Assembly (NCBI GenBank): GCA_020344015.1
Contig: CP070812.1
Coordinates: 4,325,489-4,381,124, forward strand
Length of the DNA: 55,636 nt
Source of the DNA: Gemmatimonadota bacterium
Lineage (GTDB): Bacteria; Gemmatimonadota; Gemmatimonadetes; Palauibacterales; KS3-K002
Reading direction: 5' to 3'
Part shown: positions 26,255-34,377 of the stretch, in pieces
Numbering within the stretch: the stretch's first letter is position 1
Layout of the letters: every line of letters starts with the position of its first letter
Notes under the pieces: model-generated
What the model saw: only the letters and a program-made list of their open reading frames with translations
Database searches by the model: none
Told to the model about the DNA's origin: nothing
Translations under genes and position numbers: made by a program

Positions 26255-26648
26255 CGTCGATCTCCTTACTGCCTTCCATAACGGCCACCTCGCGCCGCAC
26301 GGCCGTCAACAGCTCCTCGGTCGTCATGCCCGCCTGCCGCAGGCGCGCGAGCGTGGCCCGCAGCTCTTCGAGCAACCTGGCGCGAGCGGGGCCTTCGATC
26401 TCCTTCGCCGGCGCGGCGACCACTACCCCGGCGCGATCGCGGATGACCAGGAAACCCTCCCTCTCCAGGAGCCGATACGCCCGGGCGATCGTGTTCAGGT
26501 TGACACCGAGGTCCCCGGCCAGCTGACGCACCGACGGCAGCGTCGTTCCAGAACCCAGCGCACCCGCGGCAATCAGGCGCCGCAACTGGTCCGCGACCTG
26601 CCGGTAGACGGGATCTTCGAGCCCACGGTCAATCGCAATGCTTGCCAT
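26247..26648 (-). CDS. GntR-family regulator, YtrA subfamily
   Basis: The 133-residue protein has an N-terminal winged helix (IYRQVADQLRRLIAAGALGS form, with LGVNLNTIARAYRLLEREGF as the recognition part) and a short C-terminal dimerisation helix of about 55 residues, which defines the YtrA subfamily. It is first in a three-gene minus-strand operon with a membrane protein and a serine hydrolase. Palindromic sequence rich in TCTG/CAGA half-sites lies just upstream and is the probable operator. The ligand is unknown. Confidence 0.92.
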   Translation of the reverse strand: MASIAIDRGLEDPVYRQVADQLRRLIAAGALGSGTTLPSVRQLAGDLGVNLNTIARAYRLLEREGFLVIRDRAGVVVAAPAKEIEGPARARLLEELRATLARLRQAGMTTEELLTAVRREVAVMEGSKEIDDE

Positions 26649-26654
26649 GGTCTA

Positions 26655-26700
26655 ATTGTATACCGATCTGTATACAGACGTCAAGTCTGTATTTCAGACC
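26655..26700 (-). promoter_or_regulatory. putative GntR operator/promoter
   Basis: The perfect 12-bp palindrome TCTGTATACAGA is at 26667-26678. GTCTG-TATTT-CAGAC follows at 26685-26699, and two GTATAC copies flank 26660-26675. The cluster lies 10-50 bp upstream of the regulator's start codon and fits autoregulation. Confidence 0.6.
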
Positions 26701-26788
26701 TGTTCCGCCGGCCCCCGGGGCCGGGCGGGCGCCTCGTGGGGCTCAGGAGGGATTTGCAGAGCCACTCCCGTCGACGAGGCTAATTCCG

Positions 26789-27088
26789 CTAGGGGTCCAT
26801 CCCAACCTGCGAGTTGTAGGCATCCAGCCGATCGAAGAACGCATCGCGCTCCTCTGCGGAGGTGAAGAAATCGAAGCGACCGGCGGCGCGCTCGACGTTC
26901 ATCAACTGGATCAGGAAGTCGTAGATCGCGTTTGCGGCCCGCAGCTCTGCGATGAGCGCTGTGTTCTGCGCGTCGAGCAGATCGATGATCGAAGCCGCGC
27001 CGCGGCTATAGGAATCCTGCACCAACTCGAAGTTGTTGCGGGCCGCATCGGCCGCGTCACGCGACAGACCGATGTTGGCCAGGGGCGC
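26789..27088 (-). pseudogene. TolC-type outer-membrane efflux protein, C-terminal remnant
   Basis: The frame reads LANIGLSRDAADAARNNFEL, then VQDSYSRGAASIIDLLDAQN and a tail typical of the last helix pair of TolC-family channels (VERAAGRFDFF). Only about 100 residues survive. There is no start, and the 5' end runs into a different frame at about 27090. It is a deletion remnant of an efflux or transport operon. Confidence 0.7.
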
Positions 27089-27093
27089 TCTCG

Positions 27094-27282
27094 GCCCTGG
27101 CTGAGGTCCATCAGCAGCCAGCCGGGGAAGGCAACCAGGAAGCCGCCGGCGAAGAGGAGCGCGGCCCAGCCGAGCCGTCGCGTCGATTCGGGAAGGGCCT
27201 CGCCGGGCGAAAAGCTCCCCGAGACGGCGGAGCCCGGCGTCGGGGTCACGCTCGCCTTGTATAGCGAATTCGTTCTCGTCAT
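27094..27282 (-). pseudogene. N-terminal fragment of an unknown membrane protein
   Basis: From ATG 27282 the frame encodes about 62 residues with one hydrophobic segment (LGWAALLFAGGFLVAFPGWLL), then merges in a different frame into the TolC remnant. It seems to be the start of an unrelated gene fused by deletion to that remnant. The family is not recognised. Confidence 0.35.
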
Positions 27283-27323
27283 GTGACAGCTCACTCTATC
27301 CGACGGCCGGCAGAACGCAGTGT

Positions 27324-27704
27324 CTATGGGCTCAACATGCTCGCGATCAGGTAGAGCAGCGCGACGCTGGTGAAGATCGGAGGACAGAGCTTGTACGGGA
27401 GAGGTGAGGCTTTGGCTCCGGTGAAGAGACTCACCCCAGCCATAACAAGCATCATAATGGCTGAAGCTCTGTAAACGAGAGTAGCAACCGACGTCTCGGA
27501 CCCCGCCAGCATGGTAACAACCACCACGAGCGCGGCGATAAAGCAGAGAGTTACCCCCTCGAGGATCCACTCCATCGTGAGGACCAGGCGATTATCGTTC
27601 GAAAGCGGCTCGAAGCCCGCTACTACGGCTCGCGTCATGACGATGTGCATCACTCCCCAAAACGCTAGCGCGGCTGAACCCGTATACAGAAGAACATCAC
27701 GCAT
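27324..27704 (-). CDS. small four-helix membrane protein, hypothetical
   Basis: This 126-residue protein has four evident transmembrane helices: LLYTGSAALAFWGVMHIVM, GVTLCFIAALVVVVTMLAG, SAIMMLVMAGVSLFTGA and FTSVALLYLIASML. The GVMHIVMT segment resembles small DoxX/DUF-type membrane proteins, but I cannot assign a family. It lies 79 bp after the UGA-containing AhpD-like gene on the same strand. Confidence 0.7.
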   Translation of the reverse strand: MRDVLLYTGSAALAFWGVMHIVMTRAVVAGFEPLSNDNRLVLTMEWILEGVTLCFIAALVVVVTMLAGSETSVATLVYRASAIMMLVMAGVSLFTGAKASPLPYKLCPPIFTSVALLYLIASMLSP

Positions 27705-27783
27705 CGGCTCAAATCAGGTGTGCGTTGTTCTACCAGGGCTTCCAGTTCTCGAGAGGATGCGCACGGCATCCCGGTTCCTATCC

Positions 27784-28185
27784 TCAACCGTACCAGGGCT
27801 TCTCGTCCGGCTCGACCTGCAAGCCGTCCAGAAACTTGTTGAAGCCGCTGAACAGATCCACCACAGCCATCAATTCTACGATTCCCTCGTCATCCAGTCC
27901 CAGCTTCCGCACCGCGGAAGTGTGGACGTTGATTCAATATTCGCACCCCATGACCGCGGATACGGCCACGGCAATGATCTCCTTCGTTAGTCGATCGAGC
28001 TTCCCGGCGTCGACCATCACGGCCTTGACCTTGTTCCAGTTCGCCTCGAGGAAGCCAGGCTTGCTCGCCATCGCTTTGTACATGTTGGGTACGAAGTCGA
28101 TTCCGAGCGAGCTCATGATCTCGTCGTAAATCTCTTTCACCCTGCCCTCTGCCTCCTGCTCCGAAGTCAATCTCACCGAAGCCAC
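27784..28185 (-). CDS. AhpD/carboxymuconolactone decarboxylase-like protein, predicted selenoprotein (UGA at 27936-27934)
   Basis: From the GTG at 28185 (AAGGAGGG upstream) the frame reads 83 residues to UGA, then continues without interruption for 49 codons to TGA at 27784, giving 133 residues if UGA is decoded. The junction is MGCEY-[UGA]-INVHTSAVRKLGLDD. This is exactly the AhpD redox centre ExxCxxCxxxH with the second cysteine replaced: Glu69, Cys81, Sec84, His88. Downstream residues are family-like (ELMAVVDLFSGFNKFLDGLQ). A hairpin lies 13 nt after UGA. The role would be thiol-dependent peroxide reduction or redox exchange in the cytoplasm. The alternative is a nonsense mutation or sequencing error, disfavoured by the hairpin and the intact 3' half. 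Confidence 0.82.
27904..27920 (-). promoter_or_regulatory. putative bacterial SECIS hairpin
   Basis: In the mRNA, CUUCCGC (27920-27914) pairs perfectly with GCGGAAG (27910-27904) around loop GGU. The loop starts 20 nt after the UGA and has G in its first two positions, both within the usual bacterial SECIS limits. Further GUCC/GGAC pairing can extend the helix. It lies inside the coding sequence, as SelB-binding elements in bacteria do. Confidence 0.75.
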
Positions 28186-28404
28186 GGTCTCCCTCCTTTT
28201 CGCTCACTGGGTAAGCTGAGGAAAGCCTAGATGGTCACTCTATTGTCATGGGCGTAAGGAAGCAATGACCTGCTTCAGTGTGTGAAACCAAGGCCCGCAG
28301 GGCAAACCAACCTGAGCTCGCGGGTCGGCCTTCGCTGGACCGGACGCTCGCTGGAACTTAGCTTGCAAACACCGGATTACTTTCTCACGATGGAGGTAGG
28401 CACC

Positions 28405-28557
28405 ATGACAGCGTTTTCCGCGACCATCGAGAAGCACCATCGGAAGATCATCACAGCGCTCGTCCTCGTGATCGTGTTCTTTGCAGTGTCATGCACGTTC
28501 CACGACACGATACCGATTTGTCATTATCTGTTCGGGTGTGACCACGGCATGCACTGA
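28405..28557 (+). CDS. 50-residue membrane/exported peptide ending in CDHGMH
   Basis: This small ORF has a good ribosome-binding site (GGAGGTAG) before its ATG. A basic N-terminus with paired His is followed by a hydrophobic stretch (IITALVLVIVFFAVSC) and a short tail containing CHYLFGCDHGMH. The tail is rich in Cys, His, Asp and Met, suggesting metal binding. The same C-terminal residues (FGCDHGMH then stop) are encoded at 34396-34419, so the tail is conserved. The family is not recognised. Confidence 0.6.
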   Translation: MTAFSATIEKHHRKIITALVLVIVFFAVSCTFHDTIPICHYLFGCDHGMH

Positions 28558-28586
28558 CCCGAGCCAGGCTAGGCCTCATCTCATAT

Positions 28587-28615
28587 GCATCCTGATCGTG
28601 ACGCTGTACGTCTAA
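28587..28615 (+). promoter_or_regulatory. ECF-type promoter upstream of exported methyltransferase
   Basis: GCATCC at 28587-28592 and CGTCTAA at 28609-28615 are separated by 16 bp. The same pair occurs at 32002, 50201 and, on the minus strand, 40982. The CGTC-type -10 is characteristic of ECF sigma factors. Confidence 0.55.
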
Positions 28616-28664
28616 GAAATCAAGCAGAGGTAGAATCACCGATCGGAATGGGAGGCGAGGAAAG

Positions 28665-29354
28665 ATGTTCAGGTTGGAGACCGGCGCTCTCGCCGTAGTT
28701 GCTATTCTATCGATGGGGTTCTCAACAGCTCGTGCTCAGAGTGGTGCGCACGAGGGGCTCGGGCAAATGCCGCCCGGCGCGGTGACGCCGTTCGTCCAGG
28801 ATACGCAGGGTGTCCTCGCACCCGAGAACGCCAATGAGGCCAGACTCAACCGCCTGCAGCCACCCGACCAGGTGATGGACGCCATCGGCATCCGGCCGGG
28901 AATGGTCGGTGCGGAGATCGGAGCGGGTCGGGGCCGTTACGTGGTTCAGCTGGCGGTTCGAGTCGGAGAGCGCGGAAAGATCTACGCCGAGGACATAGAC
29001 GCCGACGCCTTGAGGTATCTGGAAGGGCGCTGCGCGCGCTGGGGGCTCGCCAACGTCGAGACGATCGTCGGGGACGTAACCGACCCAAAACTGCCCGAGG
29101 GTGAACTCGACTTCATCTTCGTAATATCGGCTTACCACCATTTCGATGATCCAGTAGCGCTGCTGCGCAATGCCAGAGCGTCGCTCAAACCCGACGGGAT
29201 GTTGGCGATCGGGGAGTGGCTGCGTAGCACATCCCCCGAGAAGCTGGAAGCTGAAATGAACGCGGCGGGCTACCGGCTCGAGCGGACCGAAACGTTTCTG
29301 GAGGCGAACGGCCTGTACGTGTACGTCTTCCGGATCGAGGATGCCAACCACTGA
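28665..29354 (+). CDS. class I SAM-dependent methyltransferase with N-terminal signal peptide
   Basis: The 229-residue protein has a typical export signal (ALAVVAILSMGFSTARAQ), followed by a Rossmann methyltransferase domain. Motif I is GAEIGAGRGRYVVQLA, the acidic residue of motif II is in IYAEDIDADAL, and motif IV is LDFIFVISAYHH. Export of a SAM-using enzyme is unexpected, though similar exported forms occur in Acidobacteriota and Gemmatimonadota. The substrate is unknown. An ECF-type promoter lies 50 bp upstream. Confidence 0.85.
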   Translation: MFRLETGALAVVAILSMGFSTARAQSGAHEGLGQMPPGAVTPFVQDTQGVLAPENANEARLNRLQPPDQVMDAIGIRPGMVGAEIGAGRGRYVVQLAVRVGERGKIYAEDIDADALRYLEGRCARWGLANVETIVGDVTDPKLPEGELDFIFVISAYHHFDDPVALLRNARASLKPDGMLAIGEWLRSTSPEKLEAEMNAAGYRLERTETFLEANGLYVYVFRIEDANH

Positions 29355-29541
29355 TCGCGTGTTCGCTTGCGAGCGGGCCGGTCCCAAGACCGAACACCCG
29401 GGGCCGAGTGCAGGGAAGGCTGGCGCACGACTGGAGCCTAGGTAAGCCGTCCTCTGCTGCGCCCCGCTCGGCACACATTCTGCCTTTGGGACACCAGCCA
29501 ATGCCCCGCTCACGACATAGCCCCAGGGGGATGTTGATGCG

Positions 29542-31986
29542 ATGGCGCGATTGATCGACCAAACCCTGAAGCACGCGCTTCGCGCGCTCTGGAGAAACCC
29601 GGGGTACACCGCCGTCGCGGTTCTGACGCTGGCCCTGGGCATCGGTGCCAATACAGCGGTCTTCAGTGTGGTGAACGGTGTTCTGCTTCGGGCGCTTCCC
29701 TACCATCGATACGAGGAGCTTGTGGTCCCGGTCCTGACCAACCCGGGCAAGAACGTCGAGCACGGCCCGGTCGGGTATGCCGACTACCTGAGGTGGAGAG
29801 AGCAGACCGAGGTGTTTCGGCACATGGGGCTCTACTTGGACTGGGGCTTCAACCTCACCGGCGGAGACCGGCCGGAGCGCGTCCGGGGAGCGGTGGTTTC
29901 TCACGGGTTCTTCGAAGTGCTGGCTGAGCCTCCGCAGCTGGGCCGGTGGTTCCTTGCGGAGGAGCACGAGCGCGGCCGGGGCAACGTCGCAGTGCTGAGT
30001 CGCGGAGTCTGGGAGAGAAGGTTTGGCGCCGATCCCGAGATCGTCGGGTCTACAGTTTACCTCGACGGCGAGTCGTACCAAGTGGTCGGGGTAATCCCGG
30101 CCGAGGCTCAGTGGCCGCGCGAGGCAGAGATCTGGATCCCTTTGACGTTCGGTGCGGTCACGCCGGACTGGGTGCTGGAGCTGGACGCCCTGGGCTACTC
30201 GGTCATCGCACGACTTCAGCCCGGGGTCGAGGTGTCGCAGGCCGCGGTGGTCGTGGACGCGATCGCCCGGCGGGCGGCCGCCGACCGTCCGGATACCCGC
30301 GCCGGATTCGGCGCGACGGCCATCTCACTCCGCTCCTACCTCGTGGGTGATGACACAGGTCGGGCCTTGTGGCTCTTGATGGGTTGCGTCGGGTTCGTCC
30401 TGCTCATCGCCTGTGCCAATGTGGCCAACCTCACGCTGGAGCGATCTCTTGGGAGGCAGAAGGAGATCGCTATCCGGGCCGCGATCGGTGCGGGCCGCGC
30501 TCGCTCCGTGCAACCGCTGGCTTGGGAGTGCCTGGTTGTCGCGCTAATGGGCGGCGCGGTGGGGATGGCCGCGTCGGTCTGGGTGACGGAAGCCCTCGCG
30601 GCGCTGGCGCCGTCGACAATTCCGGGGATTCACGAGCTGGCCGTCGATCTCCGTGTGCTGAGCTTCACGGCGATCATCTCTATCCTCACCGGACTTGCTT
30701 TCACGCTGGCGCCAGCCTTGACGGCGGCGAGGCTCGATCTGCTTCAGTGCCTGAAGGAGGGGGGACCGCGCTCCGGGCAGGGACCGGCCAGCGGTCGGGC
30801 CCGGCGCACCATGACCGTGATCCAACTCGCCGTGTCTCTGGTGCTGGTCTTGGGAGCGAGTTTGATCGCCAAGAGCACGGTGAGGCTCCTGCGGACGGAT
30901 CCCGGTTTCCGGGGGGAGGGGCTGCTCACCATGAAGGTCTTCATGCCCCACTACGCACCCGGCTCACCCGAGGATCAGCGGATCGGCCCGACCTTCCAGG
31001 AGTTCGCCGAGAGGCTCGCCGCGCTTCCGGGCGCGGTCTCGGCCTCGGCGGTGTCCGCTCTTCCTCTCTCGGCGGACGGGCTGTTCGACTACCTGCCGTT
31101 CGCGGTAGACGGGAGAGAGGATCCAGTTGATAGAACCGGCCACTTCGCAAACTGGAACATCGTCGGAGTGGAGTTCTTCGAGACGATGGGGATCCCGCTC
31201 ATCAGGGGGCGGGCGTTCTCCCGGAACGATGCGCCGACAGGCCCGCAGGTCGCGATCCTCAGCGAGTCGCTGGCCCGGGAGATGTTCTTCGATCAGGATC
31301 CCGTCGGCAGAAGGATCAGGCCACTGAGCGAAGTGGTCACCGATAGCCTGCTCGAGGTGGTAGGCGTGGTGGGCGATGTGCGCTACATGGACCTGGCGGA
31401 CGCGCGCAGGAACGTGGTGTACGTGCCCCAAATGCAGTCGGCCTGGAGAGAAATGGCGATCGTGGTCCGCTTCGACGGCGACCCAGCCGGGCGAGCCACC
31501 GAGGTCCGGCACGCCATCTGGGCGGTCGATCCAACGGTCCCCGTCACCGAGGTGCGAACGATGGAGGAGGTCGCCGCCACATCTCTCGCCGCCCCTCGCT
31601 TCGCGACCGCTCTGGTGGTCGGCTTCGCGCTGCTCGCCCTGACGCTGGCGATCGTGGGCCTGTACGGGGTCATCAACTACTCACTGAGACAGCGCCATCA
31701 CGAGCTCGCGGTGCGCAAGGCGCTGGGCGCGGAAGGAACCGATATAGGCCGGCTTCTGGTCGGCGAGGGAGCGCGCCTCGCCGGCGTTGGGATCGCTATC
31801 GGACTTCCTGCGGGCATCGCGCTGACGCGTCTCCTCTCGGGACTCCTGTACGAGGTGAGTGCGAGTGACCCCGTGGTTCTCGCCGGCGCGCCGGCGCTGC
31901 TCGCCCTGGTGGCGGTCACCGCCGCCCTACTGCCGGCCAGACGCGCCGCCCGCGTCGACCCGATGGGGGCGCTGCGCCAGCAATGA
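29542..31986 (+). CDS. ADOP-family (MacB/FtsX-type) ABC permease, orphan
   Basis: This 814-residue protein has the duplicated core-plus-FtsX layout. Its N-terminus reads LKHALRALWRNPGYTAVAVL and LTLALGIGANTAVFS, followed by ANVANLTLERSLGRQKEIAI and the C-terminal ELAVRKALGAEGTDIGRLLV, ending DPMGALRQQ. It lacks the N-terminal prefix domain and has no ATPase neighbour. The start is the ATG at 29542, because an earlier ATG at 29533 is in another frame. It shares only family-level similarity with the ADOP at 18818, so it is not a recent copy. Confidence 0.93.
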   Translation: MARLIDQTLKHALRALWRNPGYTAVAVLTLALGIGANTAVFSVVNGVLLRALPYHRYEELVVPVLTNPGKNVEHGPVGYADYLRWREQTEVFRHMGLYLDWGFNLTGGDRPERVRGAVVSHGFFEVLAEPPQLGRWFLAEEHERGRGNVAVLSRGVWERRFGADPEIVGSTVYLDGESYQVVGVIPAEAQWPREAEIWIPLTFGAVTPDWVLELDALGYSVIARLQPGVEVSQAAVVVDAIARRAAADRPDTRAGFGATAISLRSYLVGDDTGRALWLLMGCVGFVLLIACANVANLTLERSLGRQKEIAIRAAIGAGRARSVQPLAWECLVVALMGGAVGMAASVWVTEALAALAPSTIPGIHELAVDLRVLSFTAIISILTGLAFTLAPALTAARLDLLQCLKEGGPRSGQGPASGRARRTMTVIQLAVSLVLVLGASLIAKSTVRLLRTDPGFRGEGLLTMKVFMPHYAPGSPEDQRIGPTFQEFAERLAALPGAVSASAVSALPLSADGLFDYLPFAVDGREDPVDRTGHFANWNIVGVEFFETMGIPLIRGRAFSRNDAPTGPQVAILSESLAREMFFDQDPVGRRIRPLSEVVTDSLLEVVGVVGDVRYMDLADARRNVVYVPQMQSAWREMAIVVRFDGDPAGRATEVRHAIWAVDPTVPVTEVRTMEEVAATSLAAPRFATALVVGFALLALTLAIVGLYGVINYSLRQRHHELAVRKALGAEGTDIGRLLVGEGARLAGVGIAIGLPAGIALTRLLSGLLYEVSASDPVVLAGAPALLALVAVTAALLPARRAARVDPMGALRQQ

Positions 31987-32001
31987 TCTGAGGTTGGCAG
32001 G

Positions 32002-32030
32002 GCATCTCTATCGTCACGCCGCACGTCTAA
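32002..32030 (+). promoter_or_regulatory. ECF-type promoter upstream of lipoprotein hydrolase
   Basis: GCATCT at 32002-32007 and CGTCTAA at 32024-32030 have a 16-bp spacer, matching the sites at 28587, 50201 and 40982. It lies 94 bp before the start of the hydrolase gene. Confidence 0.55.
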
Positions 32031-32123
32031 CAGATCAGGAAGCCCATACCCTGCAAGACCGGAACGCGACTGGATGCTGGCGACCACCGTCAACAGACGC
32101 CGCGCCCAAATCATGTGACTACC

Positions 32124-33128
32124 ATGAAGCTACGAGAATTGTCGGCCGTGCTCCTGCTGGTCGCGACCACGCTCGACTGCGGCGAGCCGCCAATCAGAGC
32201 GTGGGTGGACGACTCACCGCACGAGAGCCGCTTCGTGACGGTGAACGGCGTTACCCTCAACTACCTCGACTGGGGCGGCACGGGCGATGCCTTGCTGTTC
32301 CTACCCGGACTCGCCGATTCACCGCACATCTTCGACGATATCGCACCGGAGTTTGTCGGGCGGTATCGGGTGCTGGCCCTGGCGCGACGTGGCGTGGGCC
32401 AATCGGACAAGCCCGCGAGCGGCTACGAGAACGAGGTGCTCGTCGAGGACATCCGAGAGTTCCTGGACAGCCTGGGCATCCGTCGTGCCAGCCTCGTGGG
32501 CTGGTCCATGGGGGGTAATGAGCTCACGGGCGTCGCAGCAAGCTATCCTGAGCGCGTTGACAAACTCGTCTACCTCGACGCCGCCTACGACCGTTCGGAT
32601 ACCGCCTTCATCGCACTGCTGACCACGTATCCCGTCGAGATTCCGCTTACGTCAGAGGATCTGAAGTCCCTCGATGCCATCCGTGACTGGATGATGGACG
32701 GCTGGGCCAAGGGTTTCGCCTGGTCCGACGCGACGGAGGCGTGGCTACGCGACATTGTCAGGGTCCTTCCAGACAGCACCGTGGAGTTCGTGACGAGCGA
32801 CACTGTGCGGCGTGCATTGCTCGAGAGTCTGATGGGCTACCAGCCTGACTTCAGCATGATCAGATCACCCGCTCTCGCCTTCTACGCGTTTTGGCCGCCT
32901 GGGGCGTACGTCGATGAGGACGCGCCGGAGGACGTGCGGGCGCGAGTTGACGATTGGCTGGAACGCCGGGTGTATCCCTTCCACCGGCGGAATATGGACC
33001 GTTTCGCGAGGGAAGTGGCAAACGCTCGAGTGATCGAGATGCGCACAACGCACCACTGGTGCTTTCTACACAAGCACGACGAGGTGCTGCGTGAGATGAA
33101 GCGCTTCTTGCTCGATGATCAACCGTAG
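32124..33128 (+). CDS. alpha/beta hydrolase lipoprotein
   Basis: The ATG at 32124 is preferred over the GTG at 32115 because it opens directly with a lipoprotein signal (LRELSAVLLLVATTLDCGE). The 334-residue protein has the oxyanion region FLPGLADS, nucleophile Ser in GWSMGGNE, an acidic residue in the later half and a C-terminal His in THHWCFLHKH. It should be an envelope-anchored esterase or similar hydrolase. Its stop overlaps the start of the PD40 propeller gene by 14 bases, so the two form an operon. Confidence 0.88.
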   Translation: MKLRELSAVLLLVATTLDCGEPPIRAWVDDSPHESRFVTVNGVTLNYLDWGGTGDALLFLPGLADSPHIFDDIAPEFVGRYRVLALARRGVGQSDKPASGYENEVLVEDIREFLDSLGIRRASLVGWSMGGNELTGVAASYPERVDKLVYLDAAYDRSDTAFIALLTTYPVEIPLTSEDLKSLDAIRDWMMDGWAKGFAWSDATEAWLRDIVRVLPDSTVEFVTSDTVRRALLESLMGYQPDFSMIRSPALAFYAFWPPGAYVDEDAPEDVRARVDDWLERRVYPFHRRNMDRFAREVANARVIEMRTTHHWCFLHKHDEVLREMKRFLLDDQP

Positions 33129-34089
33129 GACGGCCCGACCGATGATCGTACGAGCTCTGTTTGTTCTGGTGGGGATCTCGTCCGCTTTCCTGCTAGGCAG
33201 AGCGGGGGTAGATGGCAATTCCGTGGCTCAGCCGGCCGGAACGGTAGAGGGGCGGGACGGTACGGCAGGCGGCATGATCGCCTTCACGTCAGACCGCGAC
33301 GGCAACCATGAAATCTACGTCATGCGAGACGACGGCGGTGGGCAGCGTCGCCTGACTCACCACGATGCCGCCGACTTCTGGCCGACGTGGTCTCCCAACG
33401 GAAAGCAGATCGCATTCGTTTCTGACCGGGACGGGAACTACGAGATCTATCTGATGGACGCGGACGGGTCCAATCTGCGTCGCTTCACGGACCACCCTGC
33501 GGTGGACAACGAACCCGCATGGTCACCGGACGGAACGCAAATCGCGTTCACCTCGTACCGCGACGGCAATTACGACATCTACTTGAAGCGGATCGACGGT
33601 AGTGGCACCACCAGGTTGACCGACTCGGCCGCAGAAGAGGGGCGGCCCTCATGGTCACCCGATGGGAGCCAGTTGGTGTTCCACGCCCGGACTCGTAGGG
33701 GCTCAAGTACGATCGCCATCTGCACAATGAACGTGGACAGCAGCGGGCGGAGGGAATTGTCGGTAAGCGAAGACGGCGATTCGGACCCCGCGTGGTCCCC
33801 GGATGGGAACCTCATCGCATTCAACGCACTGCGCGGCGATGGCAGCATCAACATCGACATCTTCGTCATGAACGCAGACGGCAGTGGGCGCCGTCGGATC
33901 ACCGAGTACGAAGATCACGATGAGTACCCGACCTGGTCGCCAGACGGTGCCAAGATCGCCTTCGAGTCCGATCTGGATGGAAATGAGGAGATATTCACCA
34001 TCGACGTGGACGGAACCAACCTTCGGCGTCTCACGCAGAACAGTGCCGATGACACGCAGCCGAGCTACTGTCCGGTCTTCACTCTTTAG
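33115..34089 (+). CDS. exported TolB-like PD40 beta-propeller protein
   Basis: The 324-residue protein has an N-terminal signal (MIVRALFVLVGISSAFLLG; an ATG at 33142 is an alternative start) and about seven PD40 repeats of the type FTSDRDGNHEIYVMRDDGG, each followed by a PxWSPDG motif. Together they form a propeller like the C-terminal domain of TolB. It probably mediates protein or ligand binding in the periplasm, perhaps with the hydrolase encoded by the overlapping upstream gene. A GC-rich hairpin follows at 34151. Confidence 0.88.
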   Translation: MINRRTARPMIVRALFVLVGISSAFLLGRAGVDGNSVAQPAGTVEGRDGTAGGMIAFTSDRDGNHEIYVMRDDGGGQRRLTHHDAADFWPTWSPNGKQIAFVSDRDGNYEIYLMDADGSNLRRFTDHPAVDNEPAWSPDGTQIAFTSYRDGNYDIYLKRIDGSGTTRLTDSAAEEGRPSWSPDGSQLVFHARTRRGSSTIAICTMNVDSSGRRELSVSEDGDSDPAWSPDGNLIAFNALRGDGSINIDIFVMNADGSGRRRITEYEDHDEYPTWSPDGAKIAFESDLDGNEEIFTIDVDGTNLRRLTQNSADDTQPSYCPVFTL

Positions 34090-34150
34090 CCTCCACCCCA
34101 GCCGCAGGAGCGACTCGCGGATCCTGGGTGTCGGCCAGGTTCGATGCAAG

Positions 34151-34179
34151 GAGGGGCGGGCCTGCAGGCACCGCCCCTC
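34151..34179 (+). terminator. terminator-like hairpin
   Basis: GAGGGGCGG (34151-34159) pairs perfectly with CCGCCCCTC (34171-34179), followed by TCTCGTG. The stem is strong but the T tract is poor. It lies 62 bp after the propeller gene. Confidence 0.6.
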
Positions 34180-34208
34180 TCTCGTGTGGATGTGAAGCCG
34201 GATGTGTG

Positions 34209-34377
34209 CTATGGAACCATGTTCACCGCGTCGGTGCCGATGACCACCACACCGCCGAACGTCTCACCAAACAGGGTCCCTTCCGTCGAATCACATGTGA
34301 GACCTGTCTGACCGAACTGGAAGTGGAAGACGAGGTCGATGTCGCCGTCACCGTCCGGACCCCGCCAGCAGTGTGAC
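34209..34377 (-). pseudogene. remnant of an IDIKPGS-type C-terminal domain
   Basis: On the minus strand the frame reads GPDGDGDIDLVFHFQFGQTG, then a Cys and TLFGETFGGVVVIGTDAV before a TAG stop. This matches the end of the domain found at the C-terminus of the 16727-18106 lipoprotein (DLTLMF and LTGNLREEYGGSAIEGQDVI there). No start codon exists, and stops close the frame above 34380, so it is a gene fragment. Confidence 0.55.

Noticed and set aside
34309..34311. Second in-frame TGA read-through, upstream of the CDHGMH tail
   Set aside because: The upstream frame is the complement of the domain remnant, has no redox motif and no hairpin after the TGA.
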